Assembly (NCBI RefSeq): GCF_042186555.1
Contig: NC_133324.1
Location: forward strand, 70,775,793-70,839,792
Length of the DNA stretch: 64,000 nt
Origin: Aquarana catesbeiana
Lineage: Eukaryota > Chordata > Amphibia > Anura > Ranidae
Direction of reading: 5' to 3'
The translations under genes and the position numbers were made by a program. This document shows positions 11,701-21,989 of this stretch, piece after piece. Every line of letters starts with the position of its first letter. Position 1 is the first letter of the stretch. Below the pieces are notes generated by a model, which made no database searches, was not told the DNA's origin, and worked only from the letters and a program-made list of their open reading frames with translations.

Positions 11701-13208
11701 TAGTCTGATTAGACACAAAACTCTCGAGAGACTTTGGTGGTTATCTTGGGTGGACATTTTCAATGGACATTGGGGGCCCATTCACACCAGTAGGCATATT
11801 TTATGCTCTGTATAATGCATATCTACTGGAGTGCATGGTATGGGATGGTTCAATGAGTCATCTTTACACATTGCAATGTTTCTTTTTTCTTTCAACTTTA
11901 TGCACTGCATGTGGGCAAGTGCAGTTAGCCTTTCTGACCTGTAGTTGACCTAGTGGCATTGTTACACAGAAAGGGGAGCCTCCTAAGGGAATTAGTCCCT
12001 TAGAAATTCCATCCAATGCCTTGAGATTGGAAAGTAGTCCGACTGGACACAAAACTCTCCAGAGATTTTGGTGGTTATCTTAGGTGGACATCTTCAATGG
12101 ACATTGGGGGCCCATTCACACCAGTAGACATTTTTTCAATGCCTTGAGATTGGAAAGTAGTCTGACTGGACACAAAACTCTCGAGAGACTTTGGTGGTTA
12201 TCTTGGGTGGACATCTTCCATGGACATTAGGGGCCCATGTACACCAGTGGGCATATTTTTTGCTCTGTATAATGCATACCTACTGGAGTGCATGGTATGG
12301 GATGGTTCAATGAGTTGTTTTTACACAATGCGCTGTTGCTTTTTTCTTTCAACTTTATGCACTGCATGTGGGCAAGTGCAGTTAGCCTTCCGACCTGTAG
12401 TTGACCTAGTGCCATTGTTACACAGAAAGGGGAGCCTCGTAAAGGAATTAGTCCCTTAGAAACTCCATCCAATGCCTTGAGATTGGAGAGTAGTCTGACT
12501 GGACACAAAACTCTCGAGAAACTTTGGTGGTTATCTTGGGTGGACATCTTCCATGGACATTGGGGGCCCATTCACACCAGTAGGCATATTTTATGCTCTG
12601 TATAATGCATACCTACTGGAGTGCATTGTATGGTATGTTACAATGAGTTGTTACTACACATTGCACTGTTACTTTTTTTTTTTAACTCTATGCACTGCAT
12701 GTGGGCAGGTGCAGATAGCCTTCCCACCTGTAAGTGGCCTAGTGCCATTGTTGCATGGGAAGGGGAGCCTCTTAAGGGGAATGGTCCCTTAGAGATTCCG
12801 TTCAGTGCCTTGAGACAAAAAAGTAATCTGACTGGACACAAAACTGTTGAGAGACTTTGGTGGCCATCTTGGTTGGACATCTTCCATGGATATTGGGGGC
12901 CCATTCACACCAGTGGGGATACGTTATGCTCTGTGTAATGCATATGTACTAGAGTCCATTGTATGGTATGGTAAAATGAGTTGATACTACACATTGCACT
13001 GTTTCTTTTTTTCTTTCAACACTATGCACTGCATGTGGGCAAGTGCAGTTAGCCTTCCTACCTGTAGTTGACCTAGTGCCATTGTTGCACGGAAAGGGGA
13101 GCCTCATAAGGGAGTTGGTCCCTTAGAAATTCCGTCCAGTGCCTTGAGACAGGAAAGTAGTCTGACTGGACACAAAACTGTTGAGAGACTTTGGCGGCCA
13201 TCTTGGGT
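8726..13208 (+). repeat. tandem array of ~333-bp units with higher-order structure
   Basis: Units start near CCATGGACATTGGGGGCCCA. Starts fall at about 8729, 9064, 9188, 9520, 9851, 9975, 10308, 10641, 10973, 11307, 11431, 11763, 12094, 12219, 12552 and 12884. Most spacings are 331-335 bp; four are 124-125 bp, short units that keep only the two ends. The block 9188-10308 recurs 2243 bp later at 11431-12552 with the same order of long and short units; after that the offset drops to 1911 bp, so the second copy lacks one 333-bp unit. Because 333 is divisible by three, frames stay open through many units on both strands; these frames repeat the same text and are not genes. Confidence 0.93.
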
Positions 13209-13289
13209 GAGGGAAATTTTTAAATAAGGGACTCCATGGCATTTTGGTGTGCTTCTGGCAAATGAATAGTCAGGGACTTACAGTGTTGA

Positions 13290-13828
13290 AATAAAATAAA
13301 ACATTTTTTAAAGCACCCCTGTCCCAGCATGCTCGCGCGCAGTAGTAAACGCATAGGTAGGTCACGCCCACATATGTAAACTGTGTTTGCACCACACATG
13401 TGAGGTATCGCCACAAACGTCTGAGCAGGACCAATAATTCTAGCCTCCTCTATAACTTTAAACTGCTAACCTGTAAAAAATGTTTACAAGCATCACCTAT
13501 GGAGATTTTTAAATACCGTAGTTTGGCGCCATTCCATGGGTGCCTGCAATTTTAAAGCATGACATGTTAGGTATCTATTTACTTGGAGTAACATCATCTT
13601 TCACATTATAGAAAAAAAGTGGGCTAACTTTAGTGTTTTTTTTATTTTTAAATTCATTAAAGTTTCTTTTTTCCCCAAAAATTGCGTTTGAAAAACTGCT
13701 GCGCAATAACCGTGTGACGTGAAAAATTTCAACGCAATGTTTGGGGGTTTTAAGTAATTGTCCAGCAAAAACTACTGATTTTAACTTGTAAGCAACAAAT
13801 GTCAGAAAAAGGCCCGTTCAGCAAGTGG
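13290..13828 (+). mobile_element. right-end fragment of a piggyBac-type element
   Basis: Ends AGCAAGTGG followed by TTAA (13829-13832). Text from about 13320 (CAGCATGCTCGCGCGCAGTAG) to the end aligns with 3640-4206, including GAGGTATCGCC and CAATAATTCTAGCC. The left end is absent: the match starts about 80 bases after the tandem array stops. Confidence 0.75.
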
Positions 13829-13832
13829 TTAA

Positions 13833-14340
13833 ACAATTATTGCTCCAATTAGTTCCTGCCATAAAGGTTTATGGTAATTTGCCAGATAATTAATTTGTTC
13901 CTTAGGCACCCAGTGGGACCTAAAGGATTGTCACCTTTCCTGACCCATTATCAGACATTCACATGACCACCCTTTGATGTGCACTGTTCTGTCTGATGTT
14001 TAATAATTCATTCCTTACATTTATCACGTTCTATTTTAATTGTATTCTATTTGGTTTTCCGATGGTCGTATTCTGGACTTCTGCTCATTATTATTTTGTT
14101 TGATTTTGTTTTTCACATGAAAAACCTCTTTCATTGTTGACCTCGTAAAACTACCCTGTCTGTTGGAGTGGACCTTTACCTGCTGATCTTTTTGTTTAGT
14201 ATCTGTCTTAAACCTTCAAGAGGTCTTTGGTTACTTTTTCCCAAAATGTTATCTGCTATTAAAGTGGATCTTTCGATAAGTGTGCATCAAAAAATTCCTG
14301 ATGTATCACAATATACTGCGATTTTGAATTTTTTTTTTTA
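13833..14340. other. no gene recognised
   Basis: About 500 bases of A/T-rich DNA without a supported gene, repeat end or RNA. It lies between a piggyBac fragment and the next MITE. Confidence 0.4.
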
Positions 14341-15141
14341 AAGCTAGGTTCACACTAGTGCAGTGCGAGTTTAATCTGATTTTAATGCGATTCTGTACTG
14401 CAGCTGCAGTGCGACTTGGTGCATTTTTCATACTTTTTTAATGCATGTTTTATTACGACTCATCCCTGCTGCTGAGTCATTGGTTGATAAGGAGCTGGCA
14501 CCCCATACTTTTTTTTTTTAGGGTGGGGTCCCCCTTAAAATGCATACCAGACCTGCTGACAACAGGGATCGTTCTTAGGATGCTGGCGGGTGCCGTATCC
14601 TTATCAACCAATGACTCGTCCCTGTTGCTGAGTCATTGGTTGATAAGGAGCTGGCACCCCATGCATATCAATCAATGACTCATCCCTGCTGCTGAGTCAT
14701 TGGTTGATAAGGAGCTGGCACCCCATGCATTTTTTATTTAGGGTGGGGTCTCCCTTAAAATGCATACCAGACCTGCTGACAACAGGGATCGTTGTTAGGA
14801 TGCTGGCGGATGCCGGATCCTTATCAACCAATGACTGATCCCTGCTGCTGACAGCAGAAATAAGTCACAGGTTGTTAGGATGCTGACGGGTGCGGGCTCC
14901 TAACAACCAGCACAAATCACAATAATACATGTGTAGATGCGATTTTGGTGCATTGAAGTCTATGGACCACAAAGTCGCATTGCATCTCAACAAAGTAGCA
15001 CAGTGCCCTTCCCCAAGTCGAATCGCAGCTGTGCTGCATTGATGCAAATGGGCACCATTGGAAGCAATGTTATTTCCATTGTCATGAGATTCAGTGTGAC
15101 CCAAGTCGCATCTGAAATTGCATCAGTGTGAACCAGGCCTA
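14341..15141. mobile_element. MITE with GGTTCACACT inverted ends
   Basis: The left end AAGCTAGGTTCACACTAGTG and right end CAGTGTGAACCAGGCCTAAA are inverted repeats; TAA/TTA flanks suggest a 3-bp target but this is degenerate. The interior 14460-14890 holds direct and inverted copies of TGAGTCATTGGTTGATAAGG with GGAGCTGGCACCCCAT, including a perfect stem around 14596-14650. A related end (GGTTGGGTTCACACTATG) recurs alone at 51116. No coding capacity. Confidence 0.7.
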
Positions 15142-15259
15142 AATCTCAACCTTGTATCATTAAAAAGCAGTGCTTAAAGAGGAACTTTTTTTAAAACAGT
15201 TCTTAAATGACCTTCCCTGCCCCTATTTTTCACTGACATTTAAAAAAAAAAAAAAGATA

Positions 15260-15870
15260 CATGCGCAGATGATTTTCGTCATCAACAGACGTTATCAATG
15301 GGGAATGGTTCCCCATTGATAACGTCTGTTGATGACGAAACGCATCTGGAGGAAAGGCACGCAGTGACGTCACCACGTGATCGGAGGAGGAGTTTGTGCC
15401 GGCCGGCAATCTTTTTAAGCTATTATAGTTCTTCCCAAATGTAAGTGCAATACTTGTTTTAATAAACCAATACTTTTAGACGGTATCACGCTATGGCCAG
15501 TCTTCTTTCTTCCTGAGCATCCACGTGAATCACGGACACTCTAGCGGGATAGCGGGATAGAGGAAGGGGTCTGCAGCATCTGATCCACCGTTCCTAGCAG
15601 CCATCAGCAAGCTAAAGACCTAGGCTGGGTTTTAGCCAAACGCCCTTTATGCTTGCCATCTGGTAAGCAGAATTTACAGCCACGGTGGTCGGTCACTTTT
15701 TTTGGCGTGTGTGCACACATCGGTGATAACGGGTCTAACGTACACATGTGGAATTTGTATTCATCTATTTATATGTTTTGTATTTCTATGGCACTTTATA
15801 GACAAAATTAACTACCTCAGCGCTGCTTTTTATTAAAATTTTCTAGCGCGGTTTTCTTCTTTTTTTGCCT
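15260..15870 (+). mobile_element. putative hammerhead-bearing retroelement relic
   Basis: Starts with a perfect hairpin and a TTGATGACGAAACGC core (15329-15343), then TGACGTCACCACGTGATCGG, a TAAGTGCAATACTTG-AATAAA block near 15442 and AGCGCTGCTTTTTATTAAA near 15818. The same order of motifs (CTGATGA core, CATCATCGCG, TAAGTGCAATACTT) recurs at 55413-55690, supporting a shared family. Established work places hammerhead motifs in Penelope-like elements; assignment of this copy to that group is inference. No RT is present in it. Confidence 0.45.
15275..15339. repeat. perfect hairpin, 31-bp arms and 3-nt loop
   Basis: 15275-15305 is the exact reverse complement of 15309-15339, separated by TGG. 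The right arm ends GATGACGAA, overlapping the hammerhead-like core, so the core strand is paired with its own complement. Confidence 0.93.
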
Positions 15871-16129
15871 ATTAGAGTTCAAATATCATAATTCATTAAT
15901 AAACAAACTAATTACAAAATATTAATTACGATGAGAAAAAAAATGATATAATGGGATACATCCAATTCAAAATTTTATTCTGCTGGTAGATGTGTGTTTA
16001 ATGAAAATATTACTTTCAATGATGACAAGCTTCAAATTTTGAAATATGTATAATCAACAGTGTGCGCTCCCAAATATCATTCTCCAAATCTTGGCTGCAT
16101 TCACTATAGTAATCTAAATTGTACTTCAA

Positions 16130-16600
16130 TGCTTTCAGCGTTTGTTACCCCGGCACTTCATATTCCTGATATGTGCCTGCTGTACCATGTACTTGTATGA
16201 GAAAGTATCCCGTTCTCTTTGAATTGCTTCCTTTATGTGAAGTCCCTGGTGTTCCTGCCAATCCCTCTGCTTTCCTATTAAAAACTGACTACTCTAAGCA
16301 GGAAAGCACAGTGTGGTCAGTTCTCAAGCTATGCTGAGAACTCAGCCTGCTCTCCTCCAATGATCAGGCTTGTCCTGACACGCTCCCCCCTGCACAGCCA
16401 TTCACTGGGAAGCTCAGCGTTCTGCTGCTGCTCTTCCCTGTGCTCTTATGCAATTGAGAACATAGGAATTGTGATCACTAAAAAAAAGAAAAAAGGGTAT
16501 TTATAATTTTTTTTATATCTATACAAAAATGTTTTGCCTTTCATTTCTATTATAAACTGAATGGGTTGTTTTACTAAGTGATCATTTACAATCACTTTAA
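16130..16600 (+). repeat. interspersed repeat, copy 1 of a pair
   Basis: From GTTTGTTACCCCGGCACTTC to the GTATTTATAATTTTTTTTAT block this is about 85-90% alike to 60566-60896 joined to 63949-64000. Shared phrases include GATATGTGCCTGCTGTACCA and CACAGCCATTCACTGG. No ORF or terminal duplication defines its class; the uninterrupted copy here shows where copy 2 was split. Confidence 0.75.
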
Positions 16601-16707
16601 CTTATGTGGAATCCAGGAGTAAAAGGTAAAGGGAGTAAATGTTGTACACATCACAAGTAACCCATTTCTTATCTTCATGCCATTCTAGTTGTCCAAGCTT
16701 TTGTATA

Positions 16708-17198
16708 CAGTGGAACCTTGGTTTACGAGTAATGTGGTTAACGAGCGTTTTGAAAGACGAGCAATTTAAAAAAAAAATCCTGACTCGGTTTGCGAGTGTT
16801 GGCACGCAAAACGAGCAGGATTCAAGCCAGTGGGGTGTGCAGTACCGCATTTGGTACGGGGGCGCCGGCGACACTCAGAAGGGTTCGGAGCCGTTCGGAA
16901 ATACTCTGAATCACTCGGAAATACTCGTAAACACTCGGAAATACTCCGTTCCCAAGTGTTTTCGAGCCTTTCCGAGGGTTTCCGAGTTCAGCTGAGCTGT
17001 CCCCGAGTATTTCCGAGGCTCTCTGGTGCCCCCCCCACCTCTGGCCACATGCGGTATTGCATGCAATAGAAGTCAATGTGGAACTAATTATTTTTGTTTC
17101 CATTGACTTCTATGGGGAAACTCGCTTTAATATGCGAGTGCTTTGGATTACAAGCATTCTCCTGGAACGGATTATGCTCGTAATCCAAGGTTCCACTG
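16708..17198. mobile_element. Tc1/mariner-superfamily MITE
   Basis: TA dinucleotides (16706-16707 and 17199-17200) flank a 491-bp element with inverted ends CAGTGGAACCTTGG and CCAAGGTTCCACTG extending about 24 bases (GTTTACGAGTA against TACTCG/GATTACGAG). TA duplication and this end are typical of mariner/Tigger-like elements. The interior carries short repeats of ACTCGGAAATACTC. No transposase. Confidence 0.82.
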
Positions 17199-17276
17199 TA
17201 TTATGCTTCATATCTCTAAGATAGGTGGGCACCAGGGGTTAAAATAGTCTGTCTATCCAGAGATCCAATCCTTCAG

Positions 17277-17827
17277 TTAAAGAGTTACTAAACCCACAAC
17301 AGTAAAATCAGTCTGTATATGCAGTAAAGCATGCTTGTTATATTCACTGTGGAACCTAAGGGGTTAATCCTCTGCATTGTGTAAAAAGGCTGTTGGAGCC
17401 TGTCTTCTCTGATCCCCCCCTTCTTCCACTGTCCCCAATCCATCTCCTGATAAGAAAGAGCCCCTGGACTCACCCTGCACATGCTCAGTTTGGTGTGTAT
17501 TGCTAGAAATTTTTTTTTTCCTTGGGAAGGTGCATGTGATCAGCACAGGGCCAATCAGCACTGTCCAGACAGAGGGTCAGGGGTCCTGCAACCTCTTAGG
17601 ACAGTCAGAGTAGAATGAAAACTCCTCCTACAAGCTTTAACCAGACACTGATAGAAGTTACAAGACTGCTATATACTCCTGATGAGAAAAGATATTTAGC
17701 AGTTTATATTTACTAAAATAAATATTTAGCAGTTTACATTTACTAAAATAATTGCATTTCTATGTTCTGTGTACTGTGGGAGACCGGATATAGTGAATGC
17801 AGGGTCCGGGGTTTAGTAACACTTTTA
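17277..17827. mobile_element. MITE, GTTACTAAACCC ends, copy 1
   Basis: Ends TTAAAGAGTTACTAAACCC and GGGGTTTAGTAACACTTTTA are inverted repeats. It is close kin to 31958-32470 along its whole length (GCAGTAAAGCATGCTTGTTA, CTAAGGGGTTAAT, CCAATCAGCACTGTCCAGAC). Non-coding; superfamily not assigned. Confidence 0.78.
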
Positions 17828-18060
17828 TGGCCCTATATTGGCTTCAGTTTGATGGCCTATATTCTCTATGCTCTGTATTCTATATTCTGTGGTCTATATT
17901 CTATGCTGATGGATTGAGATGCCTGGATGCTTTGAAACAATATTTTCCATGATATATTTATTAAAAACTCCTAATAAGTTTGCACAGGAGATAAAGTTAT
18001 TTAATTATCTTTTATAAAACTCATATCATATCAGAACAAATACACTGATAAGTTCTCTCA

Positions 18061-18492
18061 TTATTCAGCTGTCTCATCATAATACTTATTTGTTTCCAAA
18101 ACCATGATTGCACCTCCTTTGTTTGCTTTTTTTTTTTTTTTTTTGCTTATACTTGGGTTACGTTTTACATATGCTAAAGCTTTCTTCTCACGTCTGGCTA
18201 ATTTTTCATTTCTTAGGGAAATGTCCCGTTCTGTATTCCTGGCCAAATTCGAAAGACCTCTCTCAGTAGGCTTATGAAACTCATCTAAAGCCTCCCCCCT
18301 CCTCTCCACTGGACATTTTTCCTGTTTTAATCCTAAACTTCGGAACCAGAGACCAGCTGTACATCTGTAATGGAAGCTTCTGTTCATAACATTTCTAGAT
18401 CTTTTAACACTATTAAATCCTGTGTATCGAGGGTTTCCACATCTGTGGTCAAAATTCCTGTCTGCAATGTCTCTAAATCTCTCATCCTGCAT
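18061..18492 (-). pseudogene. Penelope-like reverse transcriptase, N-terminal fragment
   Basis: A 143-codon frame. Residues ~75-143 carry a basic, helical stretch (NLARNTERD, ARREKKALAYVKRNPSI) followed by ANKGGAIMVLETNKYYDETAE. The pattern of a run leading into A-(D/N)-KGGAIV-hydrophobic and a Tyr is the signature at the start of the RT domain of Penelope-like elements, where the usual text is ADKGGAIV. Here the aspartate is asparagine and a run of K replaces the usual residues, coming from an A-rich stretch (18127-18144). The RT palm and GIY-YIG domain are absent. This is a decayed fragment; the family call is from recall of the motif and was not searched. Confidence 0.5.
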
Positions 18493-18524
18493 TCAATGTG
18501 TCAACATCCATTGAAATACCTCCT

Positions 18525-18700
18525 TTATTATTATTATTATACAGGATTTATATAGCGCCAACAGTTTACGCAGCGCTTTACAATATAAGAGGGAGACAAT
18601 ACAGTTAAAATGCAATAAAATACAAGAGGATTAAGAGGGCCCTGCTCAGAAGAGCTTACAATCTAATAGGGTGGGGCAGCTGGTACAAAAGGTTGTAGCT
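18525..18700 (-). repeat. LINE L2-type 3' tail
   Basis: On the minus strand the text reads GTAAAGCGCTGCGTAAACTG, GGCGCTATATAAATCC and ends in a TAATAATAA run, the usual ending of L2-clade LINEs in fish and frogs. A related tail closes the SINE at 20445-20781. The adjacent minus-strand open frame (18646-19089) shows no RT motif and is not called. Confidence 0.6.
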
Positions 18701-19534
18701 GTGGGGAATGAGCTGATTGAAGTGGTAAAAAGATTAGTTGGAGACTTGATAGGCTTTCCTAAAGAGATGAGTTTAGGTAGCAAGGGTACGGGATAGCCGG
18801 ACAGGTTGAGGTAGTGAGTTCCAGAGGATGGGAGAGGCTCTGGAGAAATCCTGGAGACGAGCATGGGAGGAGGAGATGAGAGAGCTTGAGAGTAGGAGGT
18901 CTTGAGAAGAGCGGAGAGCTCATGTGAATGTGTACCTCCAAGGTAGATGCCTATTTCAGAGGTAACCTCTGCCATGCCCTCCTCCAGACACCCATAAGGT
19001 TTAAGTAACGTAAATGTTCTTGCAAAATTATCCATATCTATATGTGTTTCAATTAGAGTAAAGTGACAATAGTGCATAATGTAAACCATGTGACAAAAGT
19101 TCCAATTAATATAGTAAAAGTTTAATAAAAATGTTTTTTTGCAAACATTATTATATGTAGAACAACGTTCTGAATAGCTATATGTTCTGTGTTTACTTCT
19201 CCCTCTATTTTTTTTGTATTTTGTTTGTTTTTCTTTAGTTCCTGTTTGTCTGTCATTAACATTTTTGAATTCATGCTTTCTACATGATCTGAGTCATTTG
19301 ATGTTTTTTCTCATTTTTCTTTTTCATTTTTTTTCTGTTTGTGAAATGTCGTAAGTTAAAAATAGAGATTAGAGCTGTGATCATCGACAGCAAATCATTT
19401 TTTTTTTAAAAAAGTACAGTTCTGAATTTAAACAAATCAAGAAATGAAGAGAGGGTGTAAAATGTGTTACTAGAAAAGCGCCTAAACTTGGTAATGTGCT
19501 GTCATCCAGTTGGTTTCATCTTGTTTGTTTCTGG
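18700..19534. other. no gene recognised
   Basis: The first 250 bases (GTTGAGGTAGTGAGTTCCAGA, GAGAGGCTCTGG) may be more of the LINE 3' region. The rest is A/T-rich. Nothing is supported as a gene. Confidence 0.4.
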
Positions 19535-19605
19535 CTACACTATATTACCAAAAGTATTGGGACACCTTCCTTTACACGCACATGAACTTTAATGGCATCC
19601 CAGTC
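19535..19605 (-). mobile_element. Tc1-like element, 3' end (left piece)
   Basis: TATTACCAAAAGTATTGGGACACC is the terminal region of a Tc1-family element. The text CATGAACTTTAATGGCATCCC directly continues at 26959 after the Harbinger insertion, where GTCTGTATGGTTCAATATCG leads into the transposase stop codon. So one Tc1 copy was split at a TTA. Confidence 0.8.
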
Positions 19606-20444
19606 TTATGCCCTGTACGCACGGTCGGATTTTCCAACGGAAAATGTGCGATCGGAGCGTGTTGTCGTAAATTCCGACCGTGTGTGGGCTCCATCGGACA
19701 TTTTCCGACACACAAAGTTTGAGAGCAGGCTATAAAATTTTCCGACAACAAAATCCAATCGCGTCAATTCCGACCGTGTGTGGCCTGTTCCGACGCACAA
19801 AGTGCCACGCATGCTCAGCAGAAATTCCGAGACGGAACAGCTCGGTCTGGTAAAATTAGCATTCGGAATGGATACAGCACTTTCGTCACGCTGCAATGTT
19901 TTAAATTGTTAAATACAGCGCACTCTCTTCTTCTTTATAATGTGAGAAGAATGAAGTAGTTTTGCTGCTCATATTCACACAGACTTCTCACAAACTTATT
20001 TCTTTATTATTTATCGGGATTCCCTCAATATATTTTGATTTGTCACATCTGACCAAATTTCTTTTTTGTTGTTTTATTTTTGTTTTTTGTTTTTTTCAAG
20101 GCTGTTTTTTTTTGGGGGGGGGGGTTGTATTTTTTTCAAGGCTGTTTTTTTATTTTTTTATTTTTGGGTTTGTATTTTGTTACAGGCTGTTTTTTTATTT
20201 TTTTGGGGGGGTTTTACTCCATAATATTTTTGTGTGTGTTTTGTGTGTCAAGTTACCACAACACCATTGATATCTTGTATTATTTAATCTCAAGGACATT
20301 GTTTGGTGTTGGTGTCTCTTGTTAATTTCACATTGTATATTTGAAATTTACCTGCCTCCTCACAAACAAACTGTCCTTTTTGAAGAAAAACACACATAGG
20401 CAAGTATAATTGAAAAAAAAATTCCTTTATTAAGGGCTCAGAAC

Positions 20445-20781
20445 CAAATTTATTTTATTTCAGGTACTTATATAGCGCCGTCAATTTACGCAGCGCTTTA
20501 CATATACATTGTACATTCACATCAGTCCCTACCCTCAAGGAGCTTACAATCTAAGGTCCCTAACTCACATTCATACATACTAGGGACAATTTAGACAGGA
20601 TCCAATTAACCTACCAGCATGTCTTTAGAGTGTGGGAGGAAACCGGAGTACCCGGAGGAAACCCACGCAGGCACAGGGAGAACATGCAAACTCCAAGCAG
20701 GTAGTGTCGTGGTTGGGATTCGAACCAGTGACCCTTCTTACTGCTAGGCGAGAGTGCTACCACTACACCACTGTGCCGCCC
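20445..20781 (-). mobile_element. tRNA-derived SINE with conserved core and L2-like tail
   Basis: Read on the minus strand from 20781: GGGCGGCACAG, an A box TGGTGTAGTGG (20760-20770), a B box GGTTCGAATCC (20716-20726), a core containing GAGTTTGCATGTTCTCCC and CCTCCGGGTACTCCGG (20640-20695), and a tail GTAAAGCGCTGCGTAAATTG running into GGCGCTATATAA. A and B boxes form the internal RNA polymerase III promoter; the tail resembles the L2 end at 18525, which suggests L2 machinery mobilised it (inference). It lies downstream of the MADF gene inside the Harbinger element. Confidence 0.85.
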
Positions 20782-20789
20782 ATAACTTT

Positions 20790-20995
20790 TCCAGCAAAAT
20801 TGGTGGCCTGAGGAGTCCTTATCTAAGGGAGTACAGTCTGGTCCAGAAGTCCCAGAGATCCGGGAAGCAGCAGATGACATCTGTGTCCCCAGGCTGTGGT
20901 ACTACAAGTGGCTGCATCTTTTGCCAGACCGCACTGAACCAAGGGCCATCGCACTCTGGTCTTCTTTCCACGCTTCCTTCCCGGCTGTGGCTCTG
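20790..20995 (+). pseudogene. inverted fragment of the MADF gene
   Basis: Plus-strand text encodes, with one frame change, GGLRSPYLRE, QRSGKQQ and PRLWYYKWLHLLPDRTEP, a near copy of the minus-strand MADF exon residues GGLRSTYLRERKK to PRLWYYDRLHFLAGQTEP at about 21600-21790. The two arms are opposite in orientation and roughly 600-900 bp apart, so a transcript across both could fold back. It also supplies an accidental C-terminus to the minus-strand MADF frame. Confidence 0.75.
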
Positions 20996-21965
20996 GTGTT
21001 GGAGATGTGGCAGGAGGAGGAGTAGGACCTGGAGGAGGAGGAGTAGGACCTGGAGGAGGAGGAGGAGGAGGAGGACTATGTTTGAGGTCACAAATGTGGG
21101 TAGCACATGTTATTTGGCCCCTCAACCCCTTATTGAGAGCTTCCAAAATTAAGAACTCACACAGGAGTCGTTGGCCCTCCTCCATCTGCATCATTTTGCA
21201 GGCAGTTATGCCAGCAAAGTCCTCCTCCACACTGTGGGGGGTACTCAGGGCCTCTGTAGCCTTCCAAAAGAGGCCTATGGCAGCCTCCTCCAGGTTACTC
21301 CTCTTCCTGGCACTTTGTCTTTGAAGGTGTAGGGGAGGGACCTGGATATCAGGCAGCCTGCTTGGCCCAGCCACCTCCTGGCCGAGACTTCCCTGTGTAC
21401 GAAAAGGGGACATGGTTTTAGTTTTTGCTTCATCAATCACAATCAGAAATTGGTACTCCAAACTAACATCTAGTTAACATCATTGATTGGACAACCAGAA
21501 ATATTTAGAGGAATACTATACCTGGCTCAATCTGGGCTCCTCCACATGTTGCTGCCTGGAAGGCCCAGGTTGGGCGTCAGAAGCCTCAGCTGGGGGGGAA
21601 GGAAGCGTGGAAGGAAGAGTGTAGAGTGCTGGCCTGGGTTCAGTCTGTCCTGCCAGAAAATGCAGTCTGTCATAGTACCACAGCCTGGGGACATAGATGT
21701 CATCTGCAGCTCCGGATCTCTGGGAATCCTGGACCTTCTTGCGCTCCCTTAGATAAGTGCTCCTCAGGCCACCAATTAGAACCTTCAAATAGGTGATGTC
21801 TGCCGTGGGGATCACCGGCTTCACAATTTCCAACAAATTATCCAGCGCTGCCTTCCTCTTTGTTTGGTTCTTATATTCAGGGTGGTTTATCTGCCACAGA
21901 CAAGGCAGCTCCCTGAACATATCAATGAAGATTGGCATAAAGTCCTCATCTTTCAAGATATCCAT
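20823..21965 (-). CDS. MADF-domain DNA-binding protein of the Harbinger element
   Basis: Two exons: 21965-21522 and 21392-20823, with a 129-bp intron. The donor is CAG|GTATAG and the acceptor CGTACACAG|GG, both in phase 0, so the spliced frame stays open. Residues 1-100 form a MADF (Adf-1 type) domain: FIDMFRELPCLWQINHPEY, KRKAALDNLLEI, YLRERKKVQDSQ, PRLWYYDRLHFL. Exon 2 has a helical block (ARKRSNLEEAAIGLFWKATE, EGQRLLCEFLILEALNKGL) and then a proline-rich tract (GPTPPPPGPTPPP) from a GGA microsatellite. The last ~45 residues come from antisense of the inverted gene fragment and are unlikely to be ancestral. MADF proteins bind DNA; in PIF-like transposons such a second protein is thought to help the nuclease act at the ends. 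Start chosen at MDILKDEDF; an upstream Met at 21986 is in frame. No stop or frameshift is seen in the MADF part. Confidence 0.72.
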
Positions 21966-21989
21966 TTTCACTGCAAGACACAACACAAG

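Noticed and set aside
8732..12938. Many 60-114-codon frames on both strands with nearly identical proteins
   Set aside because: They are the same satellite unit read again and again; unit length is a multiple of three, so frames stay open by arithmetic. No domain and no start context.
17678..17690. CTGATGAGAAAAG as a hammerhead core
   Set aside because: No stem II and no flanking stem I; the motif lies in a MITE repeated at 32351 with the same lack of pairing.
18646..19089. 147-codon minus-strand frame
   Set aside because: Overlaps a LINE 3' region, has no RT or other motif, and a second frame is equally open.
20716..20770. tRNA gene suggested by A and B box motifs
   Set aside because: The boxes belong to the head of a SINE with a long core and LINE-like tail; no complete cloverleaf was evident.
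21007..21324. Gly-rich plus-strand frame of 105 codons
   Set aside because: Antisense of the proline-rich tract and helical block of the spliced MADF gene.
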